A DNA stretch of 64,000 bases from Cryptomeria japonica (GCF_030272615.1 NC_081405.1:610449065-610513064), one strand, 5' to 3'; numbered from the stretch's first letter, positions 11,170 to 22,053 are shown. The notes: generated by a model from the letters alone, not told the origin. Made by a program: numbers and translations.

Positions 11170-12442
11170 TGGATAATGGTGTGGGTCAGACAGCTTTGCC
11201 ATCAGTGCATGAAAGCATTGTAGGAGTTCTACTTTTAAACATTACATGAAACATTTTTAATTTATTTGATTTAGTGTTATTTGAAAAAAAGTTTATCAAT
11301 GATGTTTCCTTTCTCCAAGAATTGTCTAGGATCTTTCTGTCAGATAATATGTAACATCCAATGACTAAATCTTTTCTTTACAAATGCTTATTTTATTTAA
11401 TTATCATCTGAGCATGAATTAAAATTTATATCTGTATGGAAGAAGAACATACAAGATGAAGACTCACGTGGAAGTAAATTTTGTAAAAGAAAGAAAGCAG
11501 GCATTATCTTGAATGACATGGAAACAAGCTCATCAGCTGCCTAGAAGAGAGCAATTGGAGAAAAGTAGAGGAAAGTGTTAAAGGGTGATAAATACATATA
11601 GAGTATGCAATACAAACAAACAATGTCGAGAGTGTGTGATGTGACGTCTCGAATTTATGTCTGGAGGGACTAACTAGTTTTGGAGTTCCTGTGAAACCTA
11701 TTGGGCCATGCTTGGAGGTAATCAATGTGTTCATGCAAGGAGAACCTTTTTTATATTATGAGAATGATGCTTTTGCACTGAAGGATATTTGGAAGGCAAT
11801 ATCCAAAAATTTCTATAGTGTGGAACCAGAGTTGGCGGACTCAAAGTAATTTTTAGCTTTCAGAAGACCAAGAGGTTATGTACAAAATCTCCCAATAGAA
11901 GAGTGATTTCAAGCATTACCTCTCCCCCCCATGACTATTCAGGAAGCACTTCCTCAGACAAAGGACTATTGGCCTCCATGGGATCAAAGAAAAAAATTGA
12001 AGCATAGACTCTTGACAATGTGGTGGTGTCCTTCGTGAAGAACTTTGCACTATAATTGAAAATTCATCATGGAAACTGCAAGATAGTGAAGAGAAATACA
12101 TTCTTGAAAAGTGGGAAGAATGGATCATGGTTTGGGTGGGGCTAGGTTAGGTGGCTCCTCTAGAGGTTGACAAGATAGAAATCATATTAGGATTTGAAAA
12201 AGATCACACTCATGGAACTTCGTGTGCGACTGATCGATTGCGCTATTTGGGTAAGCATTCCAAATAGATACAGTTGCATACCATTTATCTGTCTTGATTA
12301 AAGCCTTTTATCCTGATGGCATTAAATTAAAGTTCTTTCTCTTCTATCTGGTATTGGTGGAGAAGAGGTTGCTTTGCATCGACCTGGGATACATTTAACT
12401 TGTGTTGTATCTGTGGAAATATATATACCAGGTCGATGCAAT
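11170..12442 (+). pseudogene. Captured DRM-type DNA methyltransferase fragment, left arm of a 2.5-kb palindrome
   Basis: Plus-strand frames give consecutive DRM catalytic-region motifs: EPFFYYENDAFALKDIWKAI and FYSVEPELADS (about 11737-11846), RRPRGYVQNLPIEE (11860-11900), LPLPPMTIQEALPQTKDYW then PPWDQRKKL (11916-11997), EKWEEWIMVWVG and APLEVDKIEIILGFEKDHTHG (12103-12222), FQIDTVAYHLSVL and AFYPDGIK (12260-12330), and after a one-base shift SGIGGEEVALHRPGIHL with CVVSVEI (12352-12422). This order, with the target-recognition half before the SAM-binding motif I, is the rearranged order that defines plant DRMs. Stops near 11673, 11847 and 11901 and the shift make it non-coding. Motifs IV and later (Cys catalytic loop) are absent. 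The segment 11170-11650 is probably upstream DRM sequence but shows no firm motif. Confidence 0.9.
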
Positions 12443-12581
12443 GCAACCTCTTCTCCACCAATACATACTTCTACAGATACAACACAAGTTAAATGTATCC
12501 TAGGTCGATGCAATGCAACCTCTTCTCCACCAATACCAGATAGAAGAGAAAGTACTTTAATTTAATGCCATCGGGATAAAA
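12306..12581. other. Centre of the DRM palindrome with repeated strand switches around motif I
   Basis: Motif-I-coding sequence runs forward (12340-12423), then a short reversed copy (about 12424-12466), then a longer reversed copy (12467-12540). The block GGTCGATGCAATGCAACCTC occurs at about 12433 and again at about 12505. It closely resembles the 8508-8792 palindrome. A transcript would fold into a compact multi-stem hairpin. Confidence 0.8.
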
Positions 12582-13715
12582 GGATTTAATCAAGATAGAT
12601 AAATGGTATGCAACTGTATCTATTTGGAATGCATTACCCAAACAGTGCGATCAATCAGTCACACACAAAGTTCCATGAGTGTGATCTTTTTCAAATCCTA
12701 ATATTATTTCTATCTCACCAACCTCTAGAGGATCCACCTGACCTGGCCCTACCCAAACCAAGTTCCATTCTTTGCACTTTTCAAGAATGTATTTCTGTTC
12801 ACTATCTTGCAGTTTCCCTTGTGAATTTTCAATTATAGTGCATAGTTCTTCATGAAGGACACCACCACATCATCTAGAGTCTATGCTTCAATTTTTTTCT
12901 TTGATTCCATGGAGGCCAATAGTCCTTTGTCTGAGGAAGTGCTTCCTGAATAGTCATGGGGGGAGAGGTAATGCTTGAAATCGCCCTTCTATTGGGAGAT
13001 TGTGTACATAACCTCTTGGTCTTCTGAAACCTGAAAATTACTTCGAGTCCTCCAACTCTAGTTCCAAACTACAGAAATGTTTGGATATTGCCTTCCAAAT
13101 ATCCTTCGGTGCAAAAGAATCATTCTCATAATAGAAAAAAGGTGCTCCTTGCATGAACACATTGATTTCCTCCAAGCGTGGCCCAATAGGTTTCACAGGA
13201 ACTCCAAAACCAGTTAGTCCCTCTGGACATAAATTCGAGACGTCACATTACACACTCCAGACATTGCTTGTTTGTATTGCATACTCTCTATGCATTTATC
13301 ACCCTTTAACACTTTCCTCTGCTTTTCTCCAATTGCTCTCTTCTAGGCAGCTGATGAGCTTATTTCCATGTCATTCAAGATAATGTCTGCTTTCTTTCTT
13401 TTACAAAATTTACTTGCACATGAGTCTTCAGCTTGTATGTTCTGCTTCCATACATATATAAATTTTAATTCACGCTCACATGATAATTAAATAAAATAAG
13501 CATTTGTAAAGAAAAGGTTTAGTCATTGGATGTTACATATTATCTGATAGAAAGATCCTAGACAATTCTTGGAGAAAGGAAACATCATTGATAATCCTTT
13601 TTTGCAAATAACACTGAATCAAATAAATAATAAATGTTTTATACAATTTTTAAAAGTAGAACTTGTTCAATGCTTTCATGCATCGATGGCAAAGCCGTTT
13701 GACCCACATCATCTC
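12443..13715 (-). pseudogene. Captured DRM-type DNA methyltransferase fragment, right arm of the palindrome
   Basis: This is the reverse complement of 11170-12442 with scattered differences. Example pairings are 11515 with 13372 and about 11172 with about 13712, giving a centre near 12443. Read on the minus strand it encodes the same DRM motifs in the same order and carries similar stops. The arm ends about 10 bases before the right CACTA subterminal repeats. Because the arms differ at scattered positions, the palindrome is not a simple assembly mirror. A run-through transcript would form a stem of about 1.2 kb. Confidence 0.88.
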
Positions 13716-14007
13716 TCACCATCCGAATTCCAACGACAACTAAAGAAACATCCGACAAGGATGTTGTATATCCGACGTCACTTCCATGTTAGACAGTCAT
13801 CGAGGAGAAAACATAGCATCTGTCAGAATTTTGATGGTAATCCACTAAAATTTGTGGTCAGGGTAGAAAATATAGCTGTCATTGGAGGAGTTCATAATGT
13901 CATCGGATGACCGACACAAATGGCATCGTCGAGAAGACCGACGACGATTTTTTGATGGGAAAATTGGTCGGAAGTCCAACGTGGTGTCGTCGGAATTCCA
14001 ACAATTA
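13716..14007. repeat. Right subterminal repeats of the CACTA element
   Basis: Multiple CCGAC/GTCGG motifs in both orientations, for example ACCGACGACG and GTCGTCGGAATTCC, packed into under 300 bases. This is the subterminal pattern to which CACTA transposases bind. Confidence 0.75.
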
Positions 14008-14039
14008 GCCGTCAGAAATTAGGCCCAAATGTACTAGTT
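14008..14039 (-). repeat. Right terminal inverted repeat of the CACTA element
   Basis: Read inward it matches the left end (ACTAGTACATTTGGGCC against ACTAATACATTTGCCC). The outermost base is T where canonical CACTA ends have G (TAGTG). Confidence 0.82.
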
Positions 14040-16530
14040 TTTCCACCGTTGGTTCCTTCTCATAAACTCTGATTTGACCTCTATTCATCTCATCCACCTT
14101 GACATTAGCACTCTCCACAATTCTCTGCAATCTCTTGTTATAACATCTATATACTTTTCTTTCATTAGAATAACCAAGAAATATGCCTTCATCACATCTA
14201 GGATCAAATTTGCCAATTATATCATTTCTCTTGATATAAAATTTACTACCAAAGATTATGAAATACTTAATTTTAGGTGTATTTCCAAACCATAACTCAT
14301 AAGGTGTCTTACCAGTTTCTCCTTTGATATGAACTCTATTGAATGTGTATACTGTCATGCTCAAAATTTCTCTCTAGTAGACATGAGGCAAATTAGCTTC
14401 CACCATCATAGTTCTAGCTGCATCCAAGATAGTTCTATTTTTCCTTTCCACAACTCCATTTTTCTGAGGTGTCTGGGGTGTAGAAAATTATCTCCTTATC
14501 CCATTCTTTTCACAATAGTTGTTAAATTCACCAATGTGAATTCTCCACCATGATTTGATCTTAAGCATTTAATCTTCAAACATGTCTTAGTTTCCACTTT
14601 AGCCTTAAAAAATTTAAACTTTTCAAAAGCCTCAGATTTATCCCTTAGAAAAGTAACCCATATTATTCTAGAATAATCATCAATGATTAGCATGAAATAT
14701 CTATCACCTTGAAAACTTTTAACTCTAGTAGGGCCACACAAATCAGTATGAATAAGATCTAGAACATCATTAGATTTATCTTGTATCCTCCTAAAAGAGG
14801 TTCTGGCCTATTTACCCATTTGACATTCTTTACATACCGGATTATAGGGCTTCACAATCTTAGGTATATCTCTACCTACCTTTGCTGAATGGATCTTTAC
14901 AATGCAATCAAAATTCACATGACACAACCTCTTATGACATAGCCAACTCTCATCAATTTGTGCAATCAAACATGTCTTCTCACTGGAATTCAAATGAAAT
15001 ATATTACCTTTTGTCTGTGTACCAGTTGCAATCTCCAAACCAGATCTGTTAATGATTTTTCATTTTCCATCCTTGAACTATAATTGAAATCCCTTATCCA
15101 CCAATTGTCCTACACTTAAAAGATTATTCTTCAAACCTTCAACAAAATAAACATTATTAGCATTTTTCTTACCATCCAATGATATAGATCCTTTTCCTTT
15201 GATCATACATGCTTTGTCATCTCCAAATCTAACTAGACTACCATCAAATTCTTGCAAAGATAGAAACTTCCCTTTATCTCCATTCATATGATGTGAACAA
15301 CCACTATTAATTACCCATTCATCCTTGTCTTCAATTTTAGCAGCAAGTGCCTTCTCTTCAGGTACATTCTCTGCCAATGCCATAATATTTTCCTTGATAG
15401 CCAAGAACACCCAATTCCTTTCCATTTCAGGAACCACTAGTAGAGTCTTCTATCAGTTCATCATCAGAAACATTAATACCTTCCTCATCTGTTATGTAGC
15501 ATGATTTGTCTCTATTTTTCCTGTACTTATACGTGTTCTAATATCTAGGATTAGGCTTAAAAGATCTTCTAACTCTTTCTTTAAATATTGAATTCCTTTC
15601 AGGACATCTAGATGTAAAATGACCAATCTTATTACATGCAAAACATTTAAAAGGTGCTTTTCCTTCATACTTACTTCCTACCAGTCCTTAGGTACTCTTC
15701 TAAAAAATAGTGCTTCAAGTTTCTCAAACTCATCATCTTCTCTTTTGATATCATCTAATTCATTTGCATATAAAGCTTTCCAATATTGCTTACCAGTTGA
15801 TGATGTAGATGCATGAAAAGCGGGTTCAGACTTCATAGCTCCAGAAGGTCCAAATTCTTCAAGCTCAAAAGAAGATATTTTCCCAACCAAGGTATCTCTA
15901 TTGATAGATGTATTAGCCATTGTTCTCAACTTATTAATAGTAGTAGCCTTCATCTTCTAAGCCAACAGTAGGGCTCTCAGAACTTTAGAAACATTTCATC
16001 TTCACTCAGAGTTCCACCACAACATTGAATTCCCATAACAATCTCATTTACCCTTTCCATGAATGCAGTAATCCTTTCATCTTCTTCCATCTTTAGGTTT
16101 TCATATCTCACTCGATAACCATCGAGTTTAGCAATCTTCACTGTAGGGTCACCTTCATTAAGAGTCTCCAACTTATCCCATATAGCCTTTCCAGATGATT
16201 TGTCAGTTAATCCTATTATTTGCTGATAAGAAAGTGCACACAAGAGGGCTTCTCTTGCTCTACAATCATTCTCAAGCTCCTTATCCAAGTTTTCCAGAGG
16301 AGGATTGCCAGATGCCAGATTATAATGTGTCACACCATTCTGTGAGATCTCCCAAATTGCCTTGCCAAGACATCTTAGATGAGTCTCCATCTGAATCTTC
16401 CATACTATGTATTTTGTTCCATAAAGCCTAGGAATATCTCTCGGAAAGATAGCTCCAGATGAACTAGATGAACTTGAATTGTTAGTCACCATAGGATCTT
16501 CCTCAAGAGGTTAATCTTTCTGCAGAGAGG
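14040..16530 (-). pseudogene. Copia gag, protease and integrase (proximal half of the CACTA-interrupted element)
   Basis: Starting at ATG 16492 (minus) comes a gag with a Ser-rich N-terminus and a UBN2-like domain, a frameshift near 15965, and an intact CCHC knuckle CFACNKIGHFTSRC (15604-15645). The protease follows, with the catalytic Asp changed to Asn (NSGCSHHM, near 15300). Then GAG-pre-integrase and the integrase core (CGPTRVKSFQGDRYF, IIDDYSRI) with a second catalytic change: LRSNHGGEF has Asn where the family has Asp. The integrase C-terminus (YELWFGNTPKIKYF) runs to 14041, where the CACTA element interrupts it. The frame continues at 4904. It is a close paralogue of the plus-strand fragment at 1863-3645. 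It was already decaying or has decayed since; it cannot be autonomous. Confidence 0.9.
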
Positions 16531-16531
16531 A

Positions 16532-16548
16532 CCAGAGATTTGATACCA
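16532..16548 (-). other. Primer-binding site of the minus-strand Copia
   Basis: On the minus strand TGGTATCAAATCTCTGG follows the LTR end by two bases and resembles the tRNA-iMet complement TGGTATCAGAGC. Confidence 0.7.
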
Positions 16549-16550
16549 AT

Positions 16551-17772
16551 TGTTAGATAGTTCATATAATCAGAAGATAACTAAGAGGGGGGGGGTGAAT
16601 CAGTTGTCATAGATTACTAGAACATTTAGCAATTAAAACTTTAATACCGGAACCCAAAACATTAATACCCAAATGCTTAAACCAAGTACCAGAATAGCAA
16701 TTAAATCAATTAAGCATAAACAATAATCAGAGAATAAATACCATCCACATGACACCAGGATTTGTACATGGAAAACCCGCTAAAGGAAAAAACCATGGTG
16801 GGAAGCCTACCCACAGTCAGATAATACTTCTACAATAAGTATGTGAATTATAATTGAGGGGCCTCCACTTCCAGGAAGGCCAACAACCTAGAGCGCACTA
16901 GTCATGACAAAAGGAGTCTCACTGACTACAATCCAGAAGAATGAATGAACTGCAAAGATAACATCTCTTATGCCTACGTACAATTTCAGTTGAGCTCAAT
17001 ACGGGAGGACTAAATCCTCTTACATAAACCCAATTCGATCTCCACTAATTGAACAAATCCTTTGCCTGAATGATATTACATTATTCACACATTACATATC
17101 CATTTCCCATTCCTTGACCATAACATAATGATCTACAATGAGATCTTACATCATATATATACAAACCCTCGACCATAGAAAATCAGGTCGGCCACCAGAC
17201 AATAAACCAATTACATAATTACAAAACATGTTTGCCTTAGACCAAACAAATAATATTCAACCCATAAGACATCTCGGAAACACATCGAGAGGTCCAATTC
17301 ACACGTTACACTAAGTCGGTCCATAAACTAGATCAATCGAGACCCAATATAGGTCCACACACTAAAGCAATGATCTCCATTTGCCAAGTCTCAAACATGA
17401 TTATCATCAGCATCTTGAATTTATACCAGAAGTTGCACCAACACCACTTATGCATATCATCACAAATATTCATCAAAGCTCTGTCGGTGAAACCCTCGTC
17501 GAGTCGCCAGTACCACAAGCCAAGCTTCCAAGCAAATAGGATAGCATCCGATCTCCAGACCAAAACCAACTGACTGAATATGAACATGAGTATCATGAAT
17601 AAGATAATTCCATAACCAAACCATACTGGATCATGCCAGATCCAAACCAACTAGAAACCATACATCCTACCGAGACCAAAAGGGTGTGGGTAAAGCATCC
17701 AAAACAACTAGTGTTGACATCAATGACAAAAAATCAATGCAACACATAATCAATTCCTCCAAATGGCCAACA
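16551..17772 (-). repeat. 5' LTR of the minus-strand Copia
   Basis: On the minus strand it opens TGTTGGCCATTTGG and ends CTATCTAACA (TG...CA), next to the primer-binding site, giving 1222 bp. It contains a TATATATATGA stretch near 17155 that could be the promoter TATA, and a U5 block with TGGGTAGGCTTCCCACC that recurs in other LTRs here. The matching 3' LTR is lost, so boundaries rest on TG/CA and the PBS. Confidence 0.7.
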
Positions 17773-17779
17773 TATTAAT

Positions 17780-18552
17780 GATCTTATGGTTCTGGTGATG
17801 TTCTTTGTGTTATGTGACATTTTCGATGGTGTAGCATGTTGCCGTTGATGTTGGTGAGATTTCTGGCGGTGTTGCATGTTCAAGGATTTGATTTAGGTCC
17901 ATGTTATGTTGTCTATGGCATTGTATTGGTTAGTTGGTCGATTTATGTATCGTGGGATGCAATTTTATTATTGGTGTTAAGGGTTTAGTTGACCTTTTAG
18001 TCAAGGTGATGGTTTGTATAAATAGGTGTTATATTCATGTAATTTGGGTATGGTGGTTGTGTCTACATTATAAGAGAGTGGTATATGTGTGAACAAGTGA
18101 ATTCATCTTTCAGCATGAAACGTTGAGCAGAGATTGTAGAAGGGCAGACAAATGTGCTTAATCGAAACTATCATTAGGCATTTGGAGATGTTATACTTTC
18201 AATTCATTTAAACTGGATTGTAGTTCAAATATTATTGTAATGTAGTAAACCTTCCTTGAGGGTTGTAGCCTTATAGGTCATTATAAATTGAGAGGTGAGC
18301 TCTAGTTAGTGTGCTTGAATGCATGTGCATTCCCCATTGTAATATTTACACATACTACTACAGAGTATCATCTTATTGTGGGTAGGTTCCCACCGTGGTT
18401 TTTCCCTTAACCAGGTTTTCCACGTCAAAATCTTGGTGTTATGTGTGTTCATTTATGTTCTTATTGGAGCTGATCAGATCTGAGGATTGTGCTTAAATTG
18501 TTTAGTGAAAACTGATTCCCCACTTCCCAGTTTTCCTTCATTATTGTTGCTG
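17780..18552 (+). repeat. LTR remnant of a second Copia family
   Basis: It carries GTGGGTAGGTTCCCACCGTG and GGTTTTCCACG near 18380-18425 and ends in the same approximately 70-base segment as 1724-1806. No primer-binding site or gag follows, so it is a solo or truncated LTR. The left boundary is uncertain. Confidence 0.55.
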
Positions 18553-20890
18553 ACGTGACTTTAATCGGTTTTTCAACTAGGAGAAGGAGTTTCTAAGCTG
18601 CAAAGTGGCTACAATAAGGAGGATCTCCCTAGAATTTGTAAGGATGCAACTCTTCTCATAATGAAGTACTTCACCTTGGATGGCAGAAAAAGAAGGATCC
18701 ATACATAAATTTTTCCCATGCTAAATCATCTTTGATATGGAGTTAGAATGAATTTCCCTTTCTGGATTATGTCTTCTTTGTTTCAGTCTATTTTTAATTC
18801 TATTGAAGAGGGTAAACCCCCTCTCCACCAAAGTCTCATACCGAGACTATATAGCTTCCACTTATCATTATCCTCTATTGTGGTTGGGTCTACTTATGAT
18901 CCCAATTCGATTGTTAACCTTATTATTACACCCTCTAATTCTAGGGAGAAGATTATTCCTCAGTCTGATTCTAAGTTGTGCACTATGAAAAACCCTCCTA
19001 AAATGGCCAAATTTAGGTTCATTGCTGCCACCAAATAGGACCAACATGTGTGTGCCCAATCTAATATGCAAAAAGATATGGTTAACAAGATTGTTTATGA
19101 TGCTGGCTTTGAGTCTCAATCCTCGAAGGATTTGGACTCCTCAGATACCTTTGGATCAAACTAGTCCCCTACTAATATTGGAGGAAACCCTAGCCCTCTC
19201 CCCTAAACCCTCCCTTCCCAAATAACTCCAAGCCCTAGAGGACTAGTTCGGCTCTAGAAAAAATTATGAAGGACCTACATCAAGATGCCTAAAGACAAGA
19301 AGATTTGATAAAATGGCTCTTCATGCAAATGAATGTGGCCATTAAGAAGAACAATCGGCTCAAGGCGATGGCTGAGGTTGAGGCTAGGGCCAACATTTGG
19401 CTTGATGAGTTGGATGAGGATAGTGTATGGAAAACTACCAATGATCTTGTGGGTATTATTGGGTAGTGGGAAATGGTGGGCCAAAAGATTGCTGACATGG
19501 ACTCCAAGATTAAGAATGCAGGTGATGCAGGGGCATCCCCAGTTCTTGGCAATCTTTCATCAACCAAAAGCATTTCTTTTCAGTTTGTTTTCTGTTTTAC
19601 AGTTTCAACATTTGTTTCTGCATTTTCTTGCATTTGCTCATTGGATCTTCCAGAGCTAGGTTTTGCTTTTGAACATGATCATCTTCCTTATTTCTAAATT
19701 CTGAAACATTTGGATCAATTTCCAGAAAGGTATCGCTTCCGGATTTTGAGACAGAGTTCTGGCTTAGAACACCGAAACCACCTAGACTTATTTGCTATTA
19801 GTGATTCTTGAGGATCCTTTTTGTAGCTTGCAGAGCTTTAGTTCATTGATTCCAATGTTCCTTGGTGTGTGTTAGACCTTCCCTTTGATTCGCACTTCAT
19901 CCTTTCAGTTTTCCAGAGGAATCTCTTTGGCAGAGGCTGACCTTGTGGTTTTTCATGGTTGATCTTGTTCTTCGGCATTTGTTCCCTCTTGGGCTGACCT
20001 AGATCCCTCTTGACCATATAAATCAATGCAATTTAGCATCATAATTTATTAGAGAGAACATAGAAGACATATCTTAAGATTTAGAGGTCTGGAGTTGACT
20101 GATTTTGTAGTTGAGCATGTATGTAGCAAGCTTGTGAGCCAAAGCTTGTAACCTGAATGTTACCGGTTATTTGTAATCAGTTTTCATGATCTAATTCATT
20201 CAGTTTGGAATCACCTACATCATATCTTCTTGTTTCTGTTACATGTTTACTCTTGTTTCCTGGTCCAGATTGATCTCTTGGAGGTCCCTCCTAACCAGTG
20301 ACTGCACAAGCAGGGTGAAATTTATACAAGATGGAAGAGATCAACAAAACACAAGAGACCCTTAAAGAGAAAATTGATGAGGTCAACTGTGCTTTCAAGG
20401 ATGTGGCTAGCAAGCACAATACCTCCCTATAGGCTATCCATGATGAGATGGAAAGGAGAAGGGTGAAAAAAAGAAGATGCATGGATTCCCTGGGCATAGG
20501 CTCTAGCCCCATCGCTTCAATTGTTAAGGCCACCCTTGACTCTGCACTAGTGTCCTCTTGTTCTAGGATTGGATATCTAGTAAAAAATATTTCTTCCTTG
20601 ATAACATTTTAAGTTTGTGCCAAGATATGCAGGACAAGGGTAGCCCCACATAGTAGACTATGACTTTGTGTCTATGTTGGGTGGTTGTTAATTATTTTGG
20701 TGGTCTCAGTTCTTTTTTGTCTGCTGGTTTTTTAGTATAGTTGTTGGCTCTCTATTCATCCTGTTAGGTTTTTGTTGTGTTTTGGTAGGGGCTCTTTTTG
20801 TTAGTTGTGCATCCCTCATGCAATATTGGTGTCACTTTGTAGTTATGTAATGGTATGGGCCTATCCCACTTTTATTAATCAAAACATGTA
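18553..20890 (+). pseudogene. TLDGR-family retroposon ORF, decayed
   Basis: Frames after about 18590 read LLIMKYFTLDGRKRRIHT, then NFPFWIMSSLFQSIFNSIEE and PPLHQSLIPRLY. This aligns segment for segment with 60345-60640 (VVMQYVTLDGRYSRVYGYHF, IPFYLFSSLNTSI, NPPMHEGLMLLLYNH). Further on, EDLIKWLFMQMNVAIKK (about 19290) and SPIASIVKATLDSALVSSCS (about 20505) match the minus-strand copy at 25755-26315. The 3' end (20840-20885, GGGCCTATCCCACTTTTATT) also matches that copy's end. No named domain is recognised; several TAG stops sit where Gln would be expected. I infer a retroposon family with its own ORF. No reverse transcriptase is seen. Confidence 0.65.
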
Positions 20891-22053
20891 TATTGTAATG
20901 CAACATTTGAAACTCACCACATTTTAAGTTATGTTTATATTCTATATAAAAAACCTATGAGGGCCCTTTGGATATGGATATCATTCAAGTCCCAACATGT
21001 TGACCTTATTCATTTAAATAAACTCAAATACAAGTAGAACATTTTCACATACATCTTCTTGGATTCATTTCAAGGTATTATACGACCTTTTTCCAACCAT
21101 AATGTTTCGTTCACAGTCCCTCTTCATGTAATTATCGATCTTTTTATTTTATATTTTTTAATTAAAATTGTGAATAATTATTGTTATTTCCTATATTAAT
21201 GTTTTGTTAGATATTACTCATGAGATTTTATGTTTGTAGGTTTCAATATGGAGTGCACATTGCAAGAGTGTACATAGAATCAACAATCATATTCATAGCC
21301 TTTTAATGATAATATATTATTTTAGTTTCATATTGGATGTTAATTTTAATTTGACATGCATGATTCATAAAACCTAAAATTGATCTAAATTGAATTACTT
21401 AATACAACCCACAATAAAAAGCATCAAATAATGGATAATGTACAAGTAATATGTTTTTAATAAAGGATAGAAAATTAACTTGAACGTACCTTAACACCTC
21501 AAAATGGTCCATAGTTGATCTATATTTTATCCATTCATTAGCCAAGGTTGAATTTGCAACATGAATTTAACTCTTAAAAATTCAAAATTCAAAGTAGAAT
21601 TTTACCTAATGAGGTTGACTAAAGAGAATAACCTTTGCATAACAAACTCTAACAATATCTATACAAACATTAATTCGTTACTTTCATATATAAGGACAAT
21701 ATTTACATATCATTTAAGTCAAATATGTGGCCATGAGGATCAATTCAAAAACATAGAGTTGAACTAAAATAAAAACTAATTTTGTGAAAGCAACATAAAT
21801 CTAAAATTGATCCAAATTGAATTACTATATACAACCCATAATTAAAAAGTCTACAAATTACACAAACAACTAAATTTATGTTTTTGTTTTATTTATAAAA
21901 AATATACTTATATCTAATTATTACCACTCTTAATTCCAAAACAATTTATTTGTTACTTTATTATCTTAAATTTATTAAAAAAATCCATTTTATTTGTTTT
22001 TAATAATAGAATATATACTTATTGTTATTAGTACCCGCATGAGAGATGTTTTA
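20891..22053. other. AT-rich upstream region of the transporter gene
   Basis: No coding sequence recognised on either strand. It is AT-rich with short homopolymer runs. ORF 21561-21767 shows no recognisable features and is probably chance. Confidence 0.4.

Larger units (their letters stand above)
4908..14039. mobile_element. CACTA-type DNA transposon, non-autonomous, carrying host gene fragments
   Basis: The left end starts CACTAATACATTTG and the right end, read inward on the other strand, starts AACTAGTACATTTG. Both run on into TGACGGC/CCGACGGC blocks. Subterminal zones (4920-5120 and 13716-14007) are rich in CGACGA/TCGTCGGAATTCC motifs in both orientations, typical of CACTA (En/Spm) elements. 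TTT flanks it at 4905-4907 and 14040-14042, the 3-bp duplication expected of the superfamily. Removing element plus one TTT rejoins the Copia frame without a shift. No transposase-like ORF was seen, so mobility would need help from elsewhere. The interior holds direct repeats, a GC-richer exon-like block and two inverted-repeat arrangements of DRM methyltransferase exons. The right terminal base is T instead of the expected G. Confidence 0.87.

Noticed and set aside
8508-12581. MITE family with terminal inverted repeats around CCCGATGGCATTAAATTAA
   Set aside because: The inverted segments at 8508-8714 and 12306-12581 encode the DRM segment FYPDGIKLKFF and motif I. They are exon pieces in inverted orientation, not transposon termini.
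11504-13383. Pairs of similar small ORFs (11504-11734 minus and 13153-13383 plus)
   Set aside because: They are antisense shadows of the two DRM arms. Their similarity to each other only reflects the palindrome.
11170-13715. Palindrome as an assembly mirror artefact
   Set aside because: The arms differ at scattered positions, and a separate related palindrome exists at 8508-8792. Simple mirrored assembly would give identical arms.
14329-14553. Plus-strand ORFs at 14074-14553
   Set aside because: They are antisense to the Copia integrase, which has clear motifs on the minus strand.
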